A stretch of 64,000 nt of DNA from Alistipes communis (GTDB lineage Bacteria; Bacteroidota; Bacteroidia; Bacteroidales; Rikenellaceae): positions 434,001-498,000 of the forward strand of contig NZ_AP019735.1 in the NCBI RefSeq assembly GCF_006542665.1. The letters are read 5' to 3'. Both the position numbers and the translations under genes were made by a program. The notes under the pieces were generated by a model. The model was not told the DNA's origin, did no database searches, and was given only the letters and a program-made list of their open reading frames with translations. Within the stretch, counting starts at the first letter, position 1. The number at the start of each line of letters is the position of its first letter. Positions 34,267-44,400 of this stretch are shown piece after piece.

Positions 34267-37200
34267 TTAGAAAGTTAAATTCAGTCCGATCGAATAAGTC
34301 TTGCACCACGGATAAACGTTAGCCTTCTTATCCGAATCAGCGGCCGCCTGCTCGGGATCAAGGAAATCACTCTTCAGCGCCGACCACGTAGCAAGATTCT
34401 CTCCGCTGAAATAGATGCGGCACTCCTTGATGCCGACCTTCGAAGTCAGCCGTCTGGGAATCGTGTAGCCGATCGTGAGGTTTTTCAGACGGCAGTAGGC
34501 CAGATTCTGCAAATAACGATCATTGGTGTAGTAGGCCGTGCCTGAATTCGAATTGAGCGATGTATAGGCACGGGCCCGTGGGAAATAGGCGTCGGGATTC
34601 TCCTCGCTCCACACCTGACTCATAAAGTTTTTCGGGACAAAGGTCGCATAGGGACGACAGTAAGGACCCCAAAAACGCAGATTGTCAGCACCAGGATACC
34701 AGTCCAGCCGGCCGATGCCCTGCATGAACACCGACACGTCGAATCCGTACCACGAGAAGTTCAGCGACGCTCCGTACTGGTAACGCGGTGACGAGTTGCC
34801 GATCACGCGTCGATCCCCCGGATCATCGAGCGTGCCTTTGCCGCCGTTGACGATGTTGTCGCCGTTCAGGTCGAGGTATTTGATGTCTCCTCCGCGGACT
34901 CCCTTGCCATAAGCACCCGTCGCGGTGTAGTAACCCGAGGCGACAGTCGAGAGGTCAATCCGCGAAGCGTATTCGGCGGCCTCCTTGTCGTTACGGAAAA
35001 GCCCGTCGACCTTATACCCCCAGATCTCACCGTACTTCTTGCCCACATAGGGATCGCCGATCAATCCCGTCGGATTGTCGCACTTGGTGTACTCAGCCGT
35101 ATAGTCGGAAAAGGTTCCTGTGATACCGTAGCTGAAGGTACTGCCTGCTAACTTGAACGAATCGCGCCAACCCAACACCAGTTCATAGCCCTTCGTACGC
35201 AAGTTGTTGGCGTTCATCTGCGGCTCGCTCGCGCCGTAGATCGACGGCAGCGATTTGCCCTTGCCCAAAATACCTTTCGTATCACGGATATAGAAATCGG
35301 TCGTCAGCGACAAGCGATTGTTGAACATATTGAGGTCGAGTCCGAGGTTTTTCGACACGACCTTTTCCCACGTTTGGTCGCCCGACACGGGATCGCTCAC
35401 CGTAGCGTGCTGGCCGAGGACCGTCCCGTCGAACGAGTAGTCGCTCATCGACCCCTTGGTTGTAATAGTCTGAATGAAGTCGTAGTAACCGATCTGCTGG
35501 TTGCCCAGCGAACCGTAGGAAAGACGGATTTTCAGATTGTCCACCGCCTTGCGCAACGGCTCGAAGAAAGGCTCCTCGCTGATGCGGTAAGCCGCAGAGA
35601 ACGAGGGGAAGAAGCCGTAGCGCTTGCCGCGCGGGAAGCGCGAAGTGCCGTCGTAGCGGCCGTTGACCTCGAAGAGGTACTTGCCCCTGTAATCGTAGGC
35701 TGCCCGGTAGAAGAGGCCCATGATGGCGTATTCGTTGCGGCCTCCGTTGAGCGTGAAGTTGGTGGTGCCCTTGGCCAGGTTGAAGTCCGAGAGGTCTTCC
35801 GACAGCAGGCCGTCGTTGGCCGCCGTCAGGTCGCGGTAATACTTGGCCTCGTAGTTGTAACCGGCGATCAGCGTCAGGTTGTGTTTCTCGGCGAAGGTCC
35901 GGTTGTAGGTTCCGTAAACGTCGGCCACATAATAGTTCTGATCCCAGACGACCTCCTTATATTTATTGGGGAAACTGCCTTCTGGTTCAGTCATCACCTC
36001 GCCCGGATACTGCGAATACTGGACGTTGACGCTGCGGTAGTCGTTGTGCAGGTAGCCCTGCGTATAGCTGAAGTCGGCCTTTATGTTGAAGTTTTTATGC
36101 AGTTTGAACGTGGCTTCGAACGTCGTGGTGATCTCCTGGGTCTTCTTGTTGCCGAAGCTCTTGCCCTTCTGCATCATGGCGTTGTAGCCGTCCATCACGT
36201 AGTGGGTCGAAGACTGCGTCATCGAAGTATGCGACACGGCCGTTCCGTCGGGATTCACCGGCACGAACGACGCCAGCGCATGCAGCGTGGGCTTGCGGAA
36301 ATTGTTGTACTCGTCCTCGTAGCCGTAATACTTGTAGTTCGACTGGAAGAATTTGGTGTTGCTGGCGATGGTCAGCCACGGCTTGATCTCGGCCTGCAAT
36401 TTCACGCGGAAATTGTAGGACCTGAACATGTCGGGTTCGAGCCGGTTGACGCCCTTCTGCTGGTAGTAGCGTCCGCTGACCATGTAGGAGAGCGCCTTGG
36501 TTCCGCCCTTGATGTTGATGTTGTGATCCCACGTCGGGCGGCTGTCGTCGTAGAGGTAGTTATACCAGTCGAAGTTGGCCAGATAGACGTACTGCTGACG
36601 GCCGTTGCGCCTGTCGGTGATGACCCACGGACGCGCCGGATTCTCGGTCTTGTCGTTGCGCCGCTCCCAGAGCGCCTTGTAATCGGCTTCGGTGTAGGAG
36701 GTGTAGGGCGTGTTCTGAGTCGCCATCATGAAGAAGTCGGCGATCTTGGCCGAGTAGTAGCCGCGGGTTTCGTAATCGGTCGAGGTCGTGGGGCTGGACA
36801 TGGAGAAATAACCGTTGTACGACACCTCGGCTTTTTCGTTGTACCGCCCGCTCTTGGTCGTAATCAGAATGACGCCGAACGCACCGCGGGCACCGTAGAT
36901 CGCGGCCGAGGAGGCGTCTTTGAGCACCGTGATCGACTCGATGTCGTTCGAGTTGATACGGTCGGGATAGGTTTCCACACCGTCGATCAGAATCAGCGGA
37001 CTGCCTCCATTGGGCGAAGTCGTACCGCGGATGTTGTACGACGCGCCGGCTCCGGGCTGCCCCGAAGAGAGAGTTACGTTGAGGTTGGGAATCACGCCCT
37101 GCAAGGCGCGGCCTACGTTCGACACGGGACGGTCTTTCAGCTCTTTCTGCGACACCGTGGCGACGGCTCCGGTCAGGTTGGCTTTCTTCTGCACGCCGTA

Positions 37201-37833
37201 ACCGACCACCACCACTTCGTCGATGCTCTGCTGGGCGGAAGTCAGGACCACGTCGAAAAAGGTCCGGACACCGACCGTCGTCTTGTAGGTGTCGAACCCG
37301 ATGAACGACACTTCGAGCGCGGCCTTGTCCGAAAGGCTGAACGAGTCGAAAGCAAAGGTACCGCTCGCCCCGGAAGAGGTGCCCCGGACCGCTTCGCCGT
37401 CTTTGAGCAGGATGGTGGCACCTACGACGGGATTACCGGAAGCGTCCGCGACCTTGCCCGAAATTTTGCGGGGGGGGGAAACTTGCGCACCGCGGCGCGG
37501 CGTCAGGATCACCTTGTTCCGCTCGACGTTTACGAGAACATCGGGAATACATTTCAACACGATCCGTTCGATGGGCCAGGCCTCCGCAGCGACGGAAACG
37601 ACACGGGTCAGGTCGATGTCGGCGTTGTTATACGCAAACGAGTACTTCCCCTGCGCCTCGATCTGCCGCAGCAGTTCGGCGACAGTGACATTTTTCAGAT
37701 GGATCGTCACGGGCGGGTTAGCGGCGGAAACGCCCCCGACGGACATAAACAGAAAAATGAATAAGGACATGATTTTTACAGGCAATCGCCGCTTGTGCGG
37801 GGCGCTGCCATCGGATTGTCCAAAAAATTTCAT
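34267..37833 (-). CDS. susC: SusC/RagA TonB-dependent transporter with STN domain (PUL 1)
   Basis: 1188 residues. A long signal region (IMSLFIFLFMSVGGVSA) is followed by an STN domain (~40-115: VTIHLKNVTVAELLRQIEAQ), a carboxypeptidase-regulatory-like domain (~120-205), a TonB box/plug (DEVVVVGYGVQKKANLTG, LILIDGVETYPDRI) and a 22-strand barrel. The STN domain lets it signal to FecR and an ECF sigma, both encoded just upstream. The coding strand contains a run of nine C (37470-37478) between the STN and regulatory domains, a possible slippage site. The frame is intact here. Confidence 0.95.
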   Translation of the reverse strand: MKFFGQSDGSAPHKRRLPVKIMSLFIFLFMSVGGVSAANPPVTIHLKNVTVAELLRQIEAQGKYSFAYNNADIDLTRVVSVAAEAWPIERIVLKCIPDVLVNVERNKVILTPRRGAQVSPPRKISGKVADASGNPVVGATILLKDGEAVRGTSSGASGTFAFDSFSLSDKAALEVSFIGFDTYKTTVGVRTFFDVVLTSAQQSIDEVVVVGYGVQKKANLTGAVATVSQKELKDRPVSNVGRALQGVIPNLNVTLSSGQPGAGASYNIRGTTSPNGGSPLILIDGVETYPDRINSNDIESITVLKDASSAAIYGARGAFGVILITTKSGRYNEKAEVSYNGYFSMSSPTTSTDYETRGYYSAKIADFFMMATQNTPYTSYTEADYKALWERRNDKTENPARPWVITDRRNGRQQYVYLANFDWYNYLYDDSRPTWDHNINIKGGTKALSYMVSGRYYQQKGVNRLEPDMFRSYNFRVKLQAEIKPWLTIASNTKFFQSNYKYYGYEDEYNNFRKPTLHALASFVPVNPDGTAVSHTSMTQSSTHYVMDGYNAMMQKGKSFGNKKTQEITTTFEATFKLHKNFNIKADFSYTQGYLHNDYRSVNVQYSQYPGEVMTEPEGSFPNKYKEVVWDQNYYVADVYGTYNRTFAEKHNLTLIAGYNYEAKYYRDLTAANDGLLSEDLSDFNLAKGTTNFTLNGGRNEYAIMGLFYRAAYDYRGKYLFEVNGRYDGTSRFPRGKRYGFFPSFSAAYRISEEPFFEPLRKAVDNLKIRLSYGSLGNQQIGYYDFIQTITTKGSMSDYSFDGTVLGQHATVSDPVSGDQTWEKVVSKNLGLDLNMFNNRLSLTTDFYIRDTKGILGKGKSLPSIYGASEPQMNANNLRTKGYELVLGWRDSFKLAGSTFSYGITGTFSDYTAEYTKCDNPTGLIGDPYVGKKYGEIWGYKVDGLFRNDKEAAEYASRIDLSTVASGYYTATGAYGKGVRGGDIKYLDLNGDNIVNGGKGTLDDPGDRRVIGNSSPRYQYGASLNFSWYGFDVSVFMQGIGRLDWYPGADNLRFWGPYCRPYATFVPKNFMSQVWSEENPDAYFPRARAYTSLNSNSGTAYYTNDRYLQNLAYCRLKNLTIGYTIPRRLTSKVGIKECRIYFSGENLATWSALKSDFLDPEQAAADSDKKANVYPWCKTYSIGLNLTF

Positions 37834-37992
37834 AGTTTTGTAACGATTTAAAGTTCATCATTCGTAGTATTATCTACGATAAGGTCTAATTTTAAGTCAT
37901 GGGGCGGATGGTAGGAACATCCGTCCCAATTTTTTTAAGCTTGTCAGATCATCATAGGCAAATGGTTTTCAGGATTCGAGTTCGGGATTGCG

Positions 37993-38976
37993 TCATTCCG
38001 GGGCGAGAAAAACCGTCCCGCCGCGGATGTCGTAGCGTATCGGGGCGATCCGCGAGATCAGGCGCATCGCCTCCTCCAACGATTCGTATTCGATATGGAA
38101 AGAGAGTTTTGCCGAAAGGTCGATGTTCCCTTCGGAATGGAAATGTACGCCGTACCAGCGTTCCAGATTGACCAGTATGGCCGAGAGTGATTTGTTGGTG
38201 AAGACCAGACGGCGGGACGTCCAGCTGCAATAATCGCAGGCGGAAACCTCGGAAACCGCAATCCGGCCGGTCTGCGTATCGAACAAGATCCGTTCGTCGG
38301 GCCGCAGCAGGATCGGACTTTTACGGTCCGGGGTCAGGACACGGACGCTGCCCGATTGAAGGATCGTTTCGGCATAGCGAGTACCGGCCCGGTGACGGGC
38401 GTCGAACTCCGTACCGAGTACCTCGACCTGCATGACCTCCATATCGACGACGAAGGGATGGGAGGCATCGTGCCTGACCTGAAAAAAGGCTTCGCCGTCG
38501 AGCCGGACCCGACGGATTCCGGCATCGAATGTTTCGGGATAGCTCAGACGACTGTCGCCATTGAGCCAGACCCGCGTCCCGTCGGGAAGCGTGAACTCGC
38601 TCTTGCTGCCTCGGGCCGTGACCAGGCACACCGAAGGGGCGCGTTCATACCGCGAACGCAGGAACAGGTATTCCCCGCAGACGACGAGCGCCAGCAGGGC
38701 CGCAGCGGCCGCAAAACGCCGCAAAGATATGAACCGGCTCTTCTTTCCGGCCCGGTCCAGCATGTCGATCCGGTGGTGTATGTCGGGGAGTTTATGGCGG
38801 TAATCGCGTTCCGCAGGCCGGGCGAGCAATTCCTTCCAGGCCTGAAAAAGCGCTGCGTCCTTCGTTTCCCGGTCGGCCGGGGCGGTCATCCACCGTCGGA
38901 AACGGCGTTGGATCTCCTCCGGCATATCGCCGTGCAGAAAATCGCGGACGAGTCTGTTGATTTTGTCGGTCTTCAT
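37993..38976 (-). CDS. fecR: FecR-family anti-sigma factor (PUL 1)
   Basis: 327 residues. A cytoplasmic sigma-binding N-terminus (residues 1-85), one membrane helix (RRFAAAAALLALVVCGEYLF, ~85-105), a periplasmic FecR domain (FTLPDGTRVWLNGDSRLSYP, then DGEAFFQVRHD) and a DUF4974-type end (LVFTNKSLSAILVNLERWYG) are visible. It receives the signal from the SusC STN domain and releases the sigma factor encoded upstream. Confidence 0.9.
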   Translation of the reverse strand: MKTDKINRLVRDFLHGDMPEEIQRRFRRWMTAPADRETKDAALFQAWKELLARPAERDYRHKLPDIHHRIDMLDRAGKKSRFISLRRFAAAAALLALVVCGEYLFLRSRYERAPSVCLVTARGSKSEFTLPDGTRVWLNGDSRLSYPETFDAGIRRVRLDGEAFFQVRHDASHPFVVDMEVMQVEVLGTEFDARHRAGTRYAETILQSGSVRVLTPDRKSPILLRPDERILFDTQTGRIAVSEVSACDYCSWTSRRLVFTNKSLSAILVNLERWYGVHFHSEGNIDLSAKLSFHIEYESLEEAMRLISRIAPIRYDIRGGTVFLAPE

Positions 38977-39045
38977 CGTTTGGGGTGCTGCTCATAATAT
39001 AGAACGACGAAAGAACGGCGAACCCCCAGCCGGAAAGAACGATTT

Positions 39046-39597
39046 TCAGAAAAAAAGCGTGATCGAGGCAAGCAGGCGCCGCAGTTGGCCGAGTGCGGCG
39101 GTCATATGGTTTTCCACGGTCTTGACGCTGATCCGGAGCCGCTCGGCGATCTCCCGGTTCGAAAGACCCTCGTAACGGCTCATCCGGAAGATACGCCGCC
39201 GCTGATCGGGCATCTTGTCCACGGCGATGGAGATCAACAGCGCCAGATCGTTCGTCTCCACCTGGCTGTCGAGCGTATCGTCGTGAAAATAGCGGACGGA
39301 GGACAACTGGGCCGATTCGTATTTCTCATGCACCAGCGAACGGTTGTAAATGTCGAAAATAGCGTTTTTCGTCATCGTAAAGAGGTAATTGGAAAAACGG
39401 GTCATCTGCGCGATCTCCTCTTTGCGTTCCCAGACTTTCAGCATGATGGACTGCATGACATCCTCCGCCTCCGTCCGGTTCTTCAACATCCAGAACGCCA
39501 GTTCCTCGACTTTCGGAGCATAATGCAGATAGAGCGCATCGAACGCCTCCCGATCCCCCTGCGCCAGCCGATCCAATATTTCCCGCTCCTGCTCCAC
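39046..39597 (-). CDS. ECF sigma-70 factor (PUL 1)
   Basis: 183 residues starting at GTG 39597. Sigma region 2 (REAFDALYLHYAPKVEELAF, EAEDVMQSIMLKVWE) and region 4 HTH (LSNREIAERLRISVKTVENH) are clear. It should direct RNA polymerase to the PUL 1 promoter when FecR is triggered. A -7 box lies at 39614-39621. Confidence 0.9.
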   Translation of the reverse strand: MEQEREILDRLAQGDREAFDALYLHYAPKVEELAFWMLKNRTEAEDVMQSIMLKVWERKEEIAQMTRFSNYLFTMTKNAIFDIYNRSLVHEKYESAQLSSVRYFHDDTLDSQVETNDLALLISIAVDKMPDQRRRIFRMSRYEGLSNREIAERLRISVKTVENHMTAALGQLRRLLASITLFF

Positions 39598-39840
39598 TCA
39601 AAAAATGTTTTTACAAAGATACGAAATATTCTTGCCATATTTTTCTTCCTTTATCAACTCTCTAATGGTTACCCCTAAAACTTTTGCGATATCATCCAAT
39701 ACCGCCAATGTCGGTTGTTAACGATTACAACAATAAGCATTCACGGTGTTAAAACTTTTGCCTATTTTTCCCGCCAACTCCGTTTGAGAAATATCTTTCT
39801 CGATGAGTACCAATTTAATCCGATTAAGGTTTTGATTCAT
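39598..39840 (-). pseudogene. XRE helix-turn-helix gene with internal stop
   Basis: Reading from ATG 39840: MNQNLNRIKLVLIEKDISQT, then ELAGKIGKSFNTVNAYCCNR, a TAA at codon 41 (39718-39720), then QPTLAVLDDIAKVLGVTIRE and an end at 39598. The two halves together make one normal 80-codon HTH protein in a single frame, so a nonsense change is the simplest explanation. It ends immediately before the sigma gene. Confidence 0.7.
39614..39621 (-). promoter_or_regulatory. Probable -7 box of the PUL 1 sigma gene
   Basis: TATCTTTG on the minus strand fits TAnnTTTG and would give a leader of about 10 bases before the GTG start at 39597. It lies inside the 3' end of the broken HTH gene. Confidence 0.45.
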
Positions 39841-40048
39841 ATATCCGGCTACTTCATTTTATAAATATAGTAAATCGCCCGCTATCTACATTACATTTTC
39901 AGCTAAAAACGGGACACAATCCCTAACACACAACTCAACTTAACTCAACCATATCTCCTAAACAAAATAAGATGCCAATAAAAAACTTAGCTTACCCCTA
40001 TACAAACCCGCATAGAGATAAGCCAAGTTACTAATTATCACAGTCCCG

Positions 40049-41341
40049 TCAAACGATGGAGTTCACCCGCTCCTCTTGCTGCCATTCTGCAAGGGAAACA
40101 ATTGCTTGGTATTGTTCTAGAGTCAAATCCGAACCTCATCATCCGAGCATTCATATTCCCAGGGCAATTCATAGACAGCACCTTCTTCTTGATAGCCCAT
40201 ATATGTGATATGAATCGGGAACCAGCCGCACATAATCCCCTTCCCGCAGGATTCTCAGAAGCTTCTCTGCGTCGTAGATCAGCAGCAGCGCCCCAGCCTT
40301 ATACAGGGCAGTAACCACCTCAATAGCCAGCCCGACATTGGACGAATAACTGTTGGAGGTAACAATCATCCAACCTTGCTAACGCTTGTTTGAGGCAAAG
40401 ATATTCAAGCGAGAAAGTCCTAGTTCACCGTAGTGGTCCGTTGCAAACCGTATAAAATTCGCCGGACTGTCAATGCCGTACAGGGTCTCCACATCCACGA
40501 ACTTCATCTGCTTATAATAGGCTACATCACGCAGCGTTTCCGGAACATCCTGCAAATCCTCATAAACACGTCCGCTGGCGCCCCGTTTTCGGTAGTAAGC
40601 CTCATACGCCTCTTGGCAATGCGGTAATAAGTGCAATACAGCCGGATGGTCATACACTCCAAAGGAGGCACGGAACGCCCGTGCACCGAGTCCTCCAATG
40701 CATTGATGGCCGTTTCCCGATTTCCACCTCAATTTTGGAATTCGGTACTATGCGGTTAAATTCCTTTTGTGCAATACGCCTATTCGTTGTTGATACGGTA
40801 GGTTGTGCGCCACGTAGTCATTGAATCCGTCTGGATTCGCAACAACGACATCAATCAGCCGTTGCAGATAGTCGAAGAGGCGGGTTAGGGTCTTCCTGCA
40901 CCACGCATCATCTGGTTCCCCATCAACACACGCGGAGCGGTTCGTGATGATGAACCTGGTACGCTTCCGGTCCGTAACACGAAGCGACCGAGAATCCCCG
41001 TATCAGATCGAAGCGACATGGAACCACCGCGTCTCCAGTGGGTTGAATGCAAGCCAATCCGCAAGGAACGCCTCCCGGCCGTCATATTCCCCCGAAGCAA
41101 TCAACTCCCCGGCATCGCCCCACTCTTCTGGCGTAGGCCGCGACACCTCGATATAGAATCCCCGGTACTCATCGTCGCCCATCACGGCCAGTCGTTTGAA
41201 TTGACACTGAATTTCAACCAGCCGTTCCAGAATATCGCCACCAACGACAATCTCCCATTGGCAGCTTTCGCCCAACGCCTCCAAATGCAAAGCGTTCAGA
41301 CCAAACTCCTTCGCCAAATCGGCAAGAAACCTTCTATCCAT
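40049..41341 (-). pseudogene. Degraded third copy of the cassette gene 3
   Basis: Segments of the same unknown family appear in order but in different frames: 41341-41003 (FLADLAKEFGLNALHLEALG, VMGDDEYRGFYIEVSRPT), 40732-40379 (EAYEAYYRKRG, FATDHYGELGLSRLNIFAS), 40369-40169 (SNSYSSNVGLAIEVVTALYK, LLRILREGDYVRLVP) and a tail to a TGA at 40049 (QYQAIVSLAEW). At least three frameshifts or stops separate them. No phosphoesterase genes accompany this copy. It resembles the left copy more than the right. Confidence 0.85.
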
Positions 41342-41402
41342 GATCTTCCTCTTGTTTATTTCTGTATACTCATAAGATCTTTTCTACGTTCCTTTGGCAA
41401 AA

Positions 41403-41417
41403 CAGTCCTATGGACTG
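41403..41417 (-). terminator. Possible terminator after the STAND NTPase gene
   Basis: On the minus strand CAGTCC and GGACTG pair around a 3-base loop and are followed by TTTT. The stem is only 6 bp, so the call is tentative. Confidence 0.35.
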
Positions 41418-41484
41418 CTTCCGATAATATGTACACATAAATGGCATTGCAAACACACGTTCGACTAGACTACAAAATGATCAG

Positions 41485-44400
41485 TTATGTCAATAGTGAA
41501 ACCGCAGCCTTCATAACTCGATTGTCCCGATAAATGTATTCATCAAACAGATCCAATACCTCATTCATAGCATCTGTATCTTCATGCAAACTTAGTTTCT
41601 TGTAAATCTCAAGCAAAACATTTACAACCTCATCATCGACTAGAGATGCATCCTCAGTATCAAAATACCTCTGAGACGATATGAATCTATAACATAATAC
41701 TGGGCTAGTCGAAATACATTTCTTCACATAACCAAGCTCAAAATGAACTTGCTGATACTTTTTTCCTAAATATACTGGGGTAATGCTACAATACCAATTG
41801 AAAGCCTCCGTCGGGAGAGAATCACAATGCATACAATAGGCATTAACAACTTTTTCCCGACTGTCAGATGCATAATGTTCAAGAATTTTCACACTCAAAT
41901 CTCGGTACTCTACATGCTCATATGATTTCATTGCCGTCTCAACAAGTTTGGCAACAATCTCTTCATTGTTAATGGCTAGTATCTTCTCAAGCCGCCTTTC
42001 GCATTCTTCCGAAATAGGAGTCCCTTTCATACCGTAAAAGTATATCTGGACAAGCAATTCATGAGTTGAAGGATCGGGCTCAATACGGTCAATATAATTA
42101 CAGACCACATCATTCCTATAATAAAAGCACCATTGGATCGCATTCACCTGGAGATATAAGGACTCTGGCCCCATACCTGACAAAAGAGATCTCACCAGAG
42201 GGAAATACAACTCTTCATCATAATAATCTTCCATGTTCAAATAATGGAGTGGTACTGTTTTGATATACTCATGCAGAAGAATATTATTATCGGCAAAGAA
42301 TGTATAAACTATCGGTCTTCTCGAAGGAATCGCACACATGCGTACTAACAATTCTGCGGCACAACCTTGGTATGAATTAATTGCTTTTGTAAGCATGTCT
42401 GTAGCTCGCCTACTCATATCCCTCTTACCATCTTCCGCCGTAAACAAACTACTTTCTTCAGAAAAAGGAGAGATGGTCAAGGTTTTACAAAGCTCCATTA
42501 TTTCCTCAATGCACTCATTCTCTTCCTTGATATAGTACTCAACAATCTGACTAAAAGTATAGGAATTTGCTTTAGCGAACTCTTCTGAAATGTATCGTTT
42601 TGATAAATTCCAAAGTGAATATGGATTGACTCCACCTGCTAAAAGCCCTTCTAAACCTGCAATCTTGTACATATCTTGAATATCCGCCATATCACTAATT
42701 TCAAGCACGAAATCGTAAAATCTGTCCGGATTAGAGGATACACACTTTTTAAATGCATCGGCATGCTCCCTCAAACTAATAGGACCTCGACCCTCACGCC
42801 ACTTATACTCACCAAGTTTCAGAAATGAATTCAACCAGTTAGAAATTGGCCATCTTGCATATGTTTCATCACCTACAACGCCACCGCAAATATGTGCCAC
42901 ACCGACGGAATGATAATTTCTCTCCACCATATGTTTCTGTCCGAATCTGCGCAAAAGTTCTTGGTAGCATCTCCTCATCTCCGGAATCATATGATCCTCT
43001 GGCAATGTATTGCATATCAATTCCCATTTGTCTTGCCATAAATGGGGACACAAAAACTGACTCCACCGTCTTTCTGCATCGTATTTAAAATCAAATTCAG
43101 ACTTATACGATAATAAAGCCCGCTGATACCTCTCAGCGTCATTTTCATTCAACGTCTCATACCATGCCCTGAGCATTTTCAGAAAGAAGAACTCAACATC
43201 TCCACGAAGATATATTCCGATCGTCGCATTATCCTCCAACAGGAGCCGAATCTGGTCATCATACTGTCTCGGAGCCTCAGCCATAGCTGCAAAAGCCACA
43301 GACAACGTTGTCTCATTATTTAATGACAGAAGTTCAAGGACAAATGAACGCCCCAAAGTATCAGATGCATAACGAATCATTAGATCCTCATACATTTTCA
43401 ATATCTTTCCTACATAATTATTTTCTGTGTCAACCCGATAGAACTTTTCAGTTGTTGAAAACCCATAATAGCCACTTTGCGCTGTTTTTCGAACTGTCTC
43501 ACAAATACAGCAATGCAGTATTCCGAGTAGTTCTTTGGGATATTCTACACAGAACTGCTTACATAACACATCTGCCAACTCATAACCGTCATGGTTGTTA
43601 TATGGACTTCCGGATACAAGATACCTCATAATCAACTCCTGTGTTTCTCTCAATGCAAATTCTTTGTTGCTTTTAATCGCATCCTGAAGTATATGGACGG
43701 TAAAAAAGATGTTTTGTGGTTTTGCTTCAGCATATGCTTTGAGAACACAAGGATGACTGTAGTCGTTATGCTCTCGCACTACATATGCAATAGCGAATAA
43801 TCTCGACTCTCGATCTTGTATTTGATTTATCATTCCATACACCGCCTCTGGATTATCAAAGACATAGCGAGACAAGCATGATATTATAGGGAAGAATTGT
43901 TCGTCATCTTTCTTGAGTTCAGACATTATACCGTTCGGCATCTTCCGAATAGTCTGGAACCAATCCGGAGAATTTACTCCGCGGAGGAAATACACCAACA
44001 GCCGCCCATCCTTCTGACAAACATCAGCAACAAGAACCTTCTCTGCACGGGCCGGATTATTCACAAAAGCCAGCACAGACAATGTCAACAACTTCAAGTG
44101 AAGACGAATATCGGGATCCTCAAGAATACTGCGGGCTTCATCCACGAATTTGGCAGTATCATGACCTCGTTTGAAATCAAGGACTGCCTTGACCGTCGAT
44201 CGTATCTCCAGGCCTTGAATCTCTTTTTTGAGATCAGCCGAGAACAGACCCCCGGTCTCAGAATAATGACGGGCAAGGGTATATTCATAGAAAGACTGAT
44301 GAAAGAATGAGACAGCAGATCCATCACGCCGAATCAGACCATTACTTGCCAAATACTCATATGCACGTTTCTGACTGGAATCAGGAATAAACTGAGGATT

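Noticed and set aside
35374..37764. Long open frame (796 codons) on the plus strand
   Set aside because: It lies wholly antisense to susC of PUL 1, has low-complexity translation rich in Val, Arg and Gly, and reflects the GC bias of the opposite strand.
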